This document shows, piece by piece, positions 63,393 to 64,000 of a stretch of 64,000 nucleotides of DNA. A program made the translations under genes and the position numbers. The notes beneath the pieces were generated by a model. It did not search any database, was not told the DNA's origin, and saw nothing but the letters and a program-made list of their open reading frames with translations. The stretch's first letter is position 1. The number at the start of each line of letters is the position of its first letter. This DNA is from CALKZN01 sp050633585. GTDB lineage: Bacteria > Pseudomonadota > Gammaproteobacteria > Arenicellales > Arenicellaceae. Location of the stretch: assembly GCA_050633585.1 (NCBI GenBank), contig JBOEGT010000030.1:1-64000 (forward strand). The letters are read 5' to 3'.

Positions 63393-64000
63393 TTACTGTT
63401 GTTCTAGTCTAAGTAAAAACTCCTCGGCTCTAGCGATATGTGCGCTCATTTTATCGTGTTCCATCTTTCGAGACATTGAGCACATCATTGCCCAGCGCGG
63501 GTTTTTAGACAGTTGATCTTGATGTAAATGAATCCAACGCCAATAGAGACCATCCCAAGTTGGTGCCCATGAAGCGTTTTGTTTAGTGTTGCCATAACCC
63601 ATTTTTTTTAAATAATTAGATCCTGAGAAATAAGGTTTAGTCGTGATCAAACCACCATCAGCATTTTGGCTCATGGCATAAACATTGGTCACCATCACCC
63701 AGTCATAAGAGTCGATGAAAAGTTCCATGAACCATCGATAAATTTCATCAGGGTCAAATTCACACAAAAACATGAATCCGCCAAGCACCATCAAGCGCTC
63801 GATATGATGGCAATAGCCAGTATTCAAAATATGAGTGATGATGTCATCTATGGGGGTAATCCCAGTAGTGCCATCATAAAAGCAGGGGGGGATTTTTCTT
63901 GTATGTTGCCAATGATTGGTAGTTCGCATTTGGACGCCCAAATCAACATATGTCGCACGCATAAATTCACGCCAACCGATAATTTGTCTGACAAACCCTT
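63393..64000 (-). CDS. Cryptochrome/photolyase-related FAD protein (DPRP family), C-terminal part
   Basis: The frame stays open to the window edge upstream of the Met at 63962 (GFVRQIIGWREF), so the gene is 5' partial. HHIERLMVLGGF, YDWVMVTNVYAMSQNADGG and SGSNYLKKMGYG are the FAD-domain motifs of bacterial photolyase-related proteins such as PhrB. The Cys residues that bind the 4Fe-4S cluster in PhrB (a YCxxC pair and ACPF) have no counterpart here; the segment reads GYGNTKQNASWAPTW. It may repair 6-4 photoproducts or act in light sensing. The 150-bp gap before the next minus-strand gene holds a CCAATCAATTGG palindrome and a CTACG/CGTAG hairpin near 63291-63321. Confidence 0.85.
   Translation of the reverse strand, partial: GFVRQIIGWREFMRATYVDLGVQMRTTNHWQHTRKIPPCFYDGTTGITPIDDIITHILNTGYCHHIERLMVLGGFMFLCEFDPDEIYRWFMELFIDSYDWVMVTNVYAMSQNADGGLITTKPYFSGSNYLKKMGYGNTKQNASWAPTWDGLYWRWIHLHQDQLSKNPRWAMMCSMSRKMEHDKMSAHIARAEEFLLRLEQQ

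Overview
The window looks like a chromosomal segment of a marine-type gammaproteobacterium with moderately low GC (I estimate low 40s percent by eye). Supporting this are the zinc-site GltX, GarR-type reductase, DHCW cupin, NIPSNAP and RAYT-type transposase genes. The genus cannot be named from the sequence.

Left edge (1-10.3 kb): the 3' part of a giant SpvB/FG-GAP/RHS polymorphic toxin gene that enters from outside the window. It has a large helical insertion in the RHS region and a C-terminal tip resembling an M15 (YcbK/DUF882-like) zinc peptidase. An overlapping AT-rich gene encodes a secreted 159-aa protein that fits a periplasmic immunity protein. A truncated RAYT/IS200-like remnant and a complete RAYT transposase follow.

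Centre (10.6-55.4 kb): one very large surface-glycan locus. It opens with a TviB-type nucleotide-sugar dehydrogenase and a UDP-glucuronate epimerase-like protein, then a PglK/MsbA-type ABC flippase, an OafA-type acyltransferase, two FkbM methyltransferases, and GT61, GT2, GT4 and GT-B transferases. Three nonulosonic-acid (NulO) synthase (NeuB family) genes mark three modules. (i) 19.8-29.0 kb: NeuB, two SpsF-like cytidylyltransferases, a DegT aminotransferase, a Gfo/Idh/MocA oxidoreductase, a GT-B protein, a GNAT, a capsule-type transferase and an aldo/keto reductase; its product cannot be assigned. (ii) 29.1-41.0 kb: a near-complete legionaminic acid pathway (LegF, PtmA, LegB, LegC, a fused NeuD/LegH-LegI, LegG, PtmE), with an amidotransferase and divergent HisF/HisH partners that suggest an acetamidino group. 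(iii) 50.2-54.0 kb, minus strand: NeuB and NeuA with an acetyltransferase and transferases. A methyltransferase, an MBOAT O-acyltransferase and an SGNH partner (45.8-49.1 kb) sit behind a strong sigma70-like promoter. No Wzx or Wzy was recognised, so export probably relies on the ABC flippase or on genes elsewhere. Whether the product is capsule, O-antigen or flagellin glycan cannot be decided here.

Right edge (55.4-64 kb): ordinary chromosomal genes. These are a VTT/TVP38 membrane protein, a leucine-rich-repeat protein, a tandem-domain QueD/PTPS-like protein, gltX, a garR-like gene, a small lipoprotein, a DHCW cupin, a NIPSNAP protein, a HEAT-like secreted protein, a BamE-like secreted protein, and the C-terminal part of a cryptochrome/photolyase-related protein that runs off the window.
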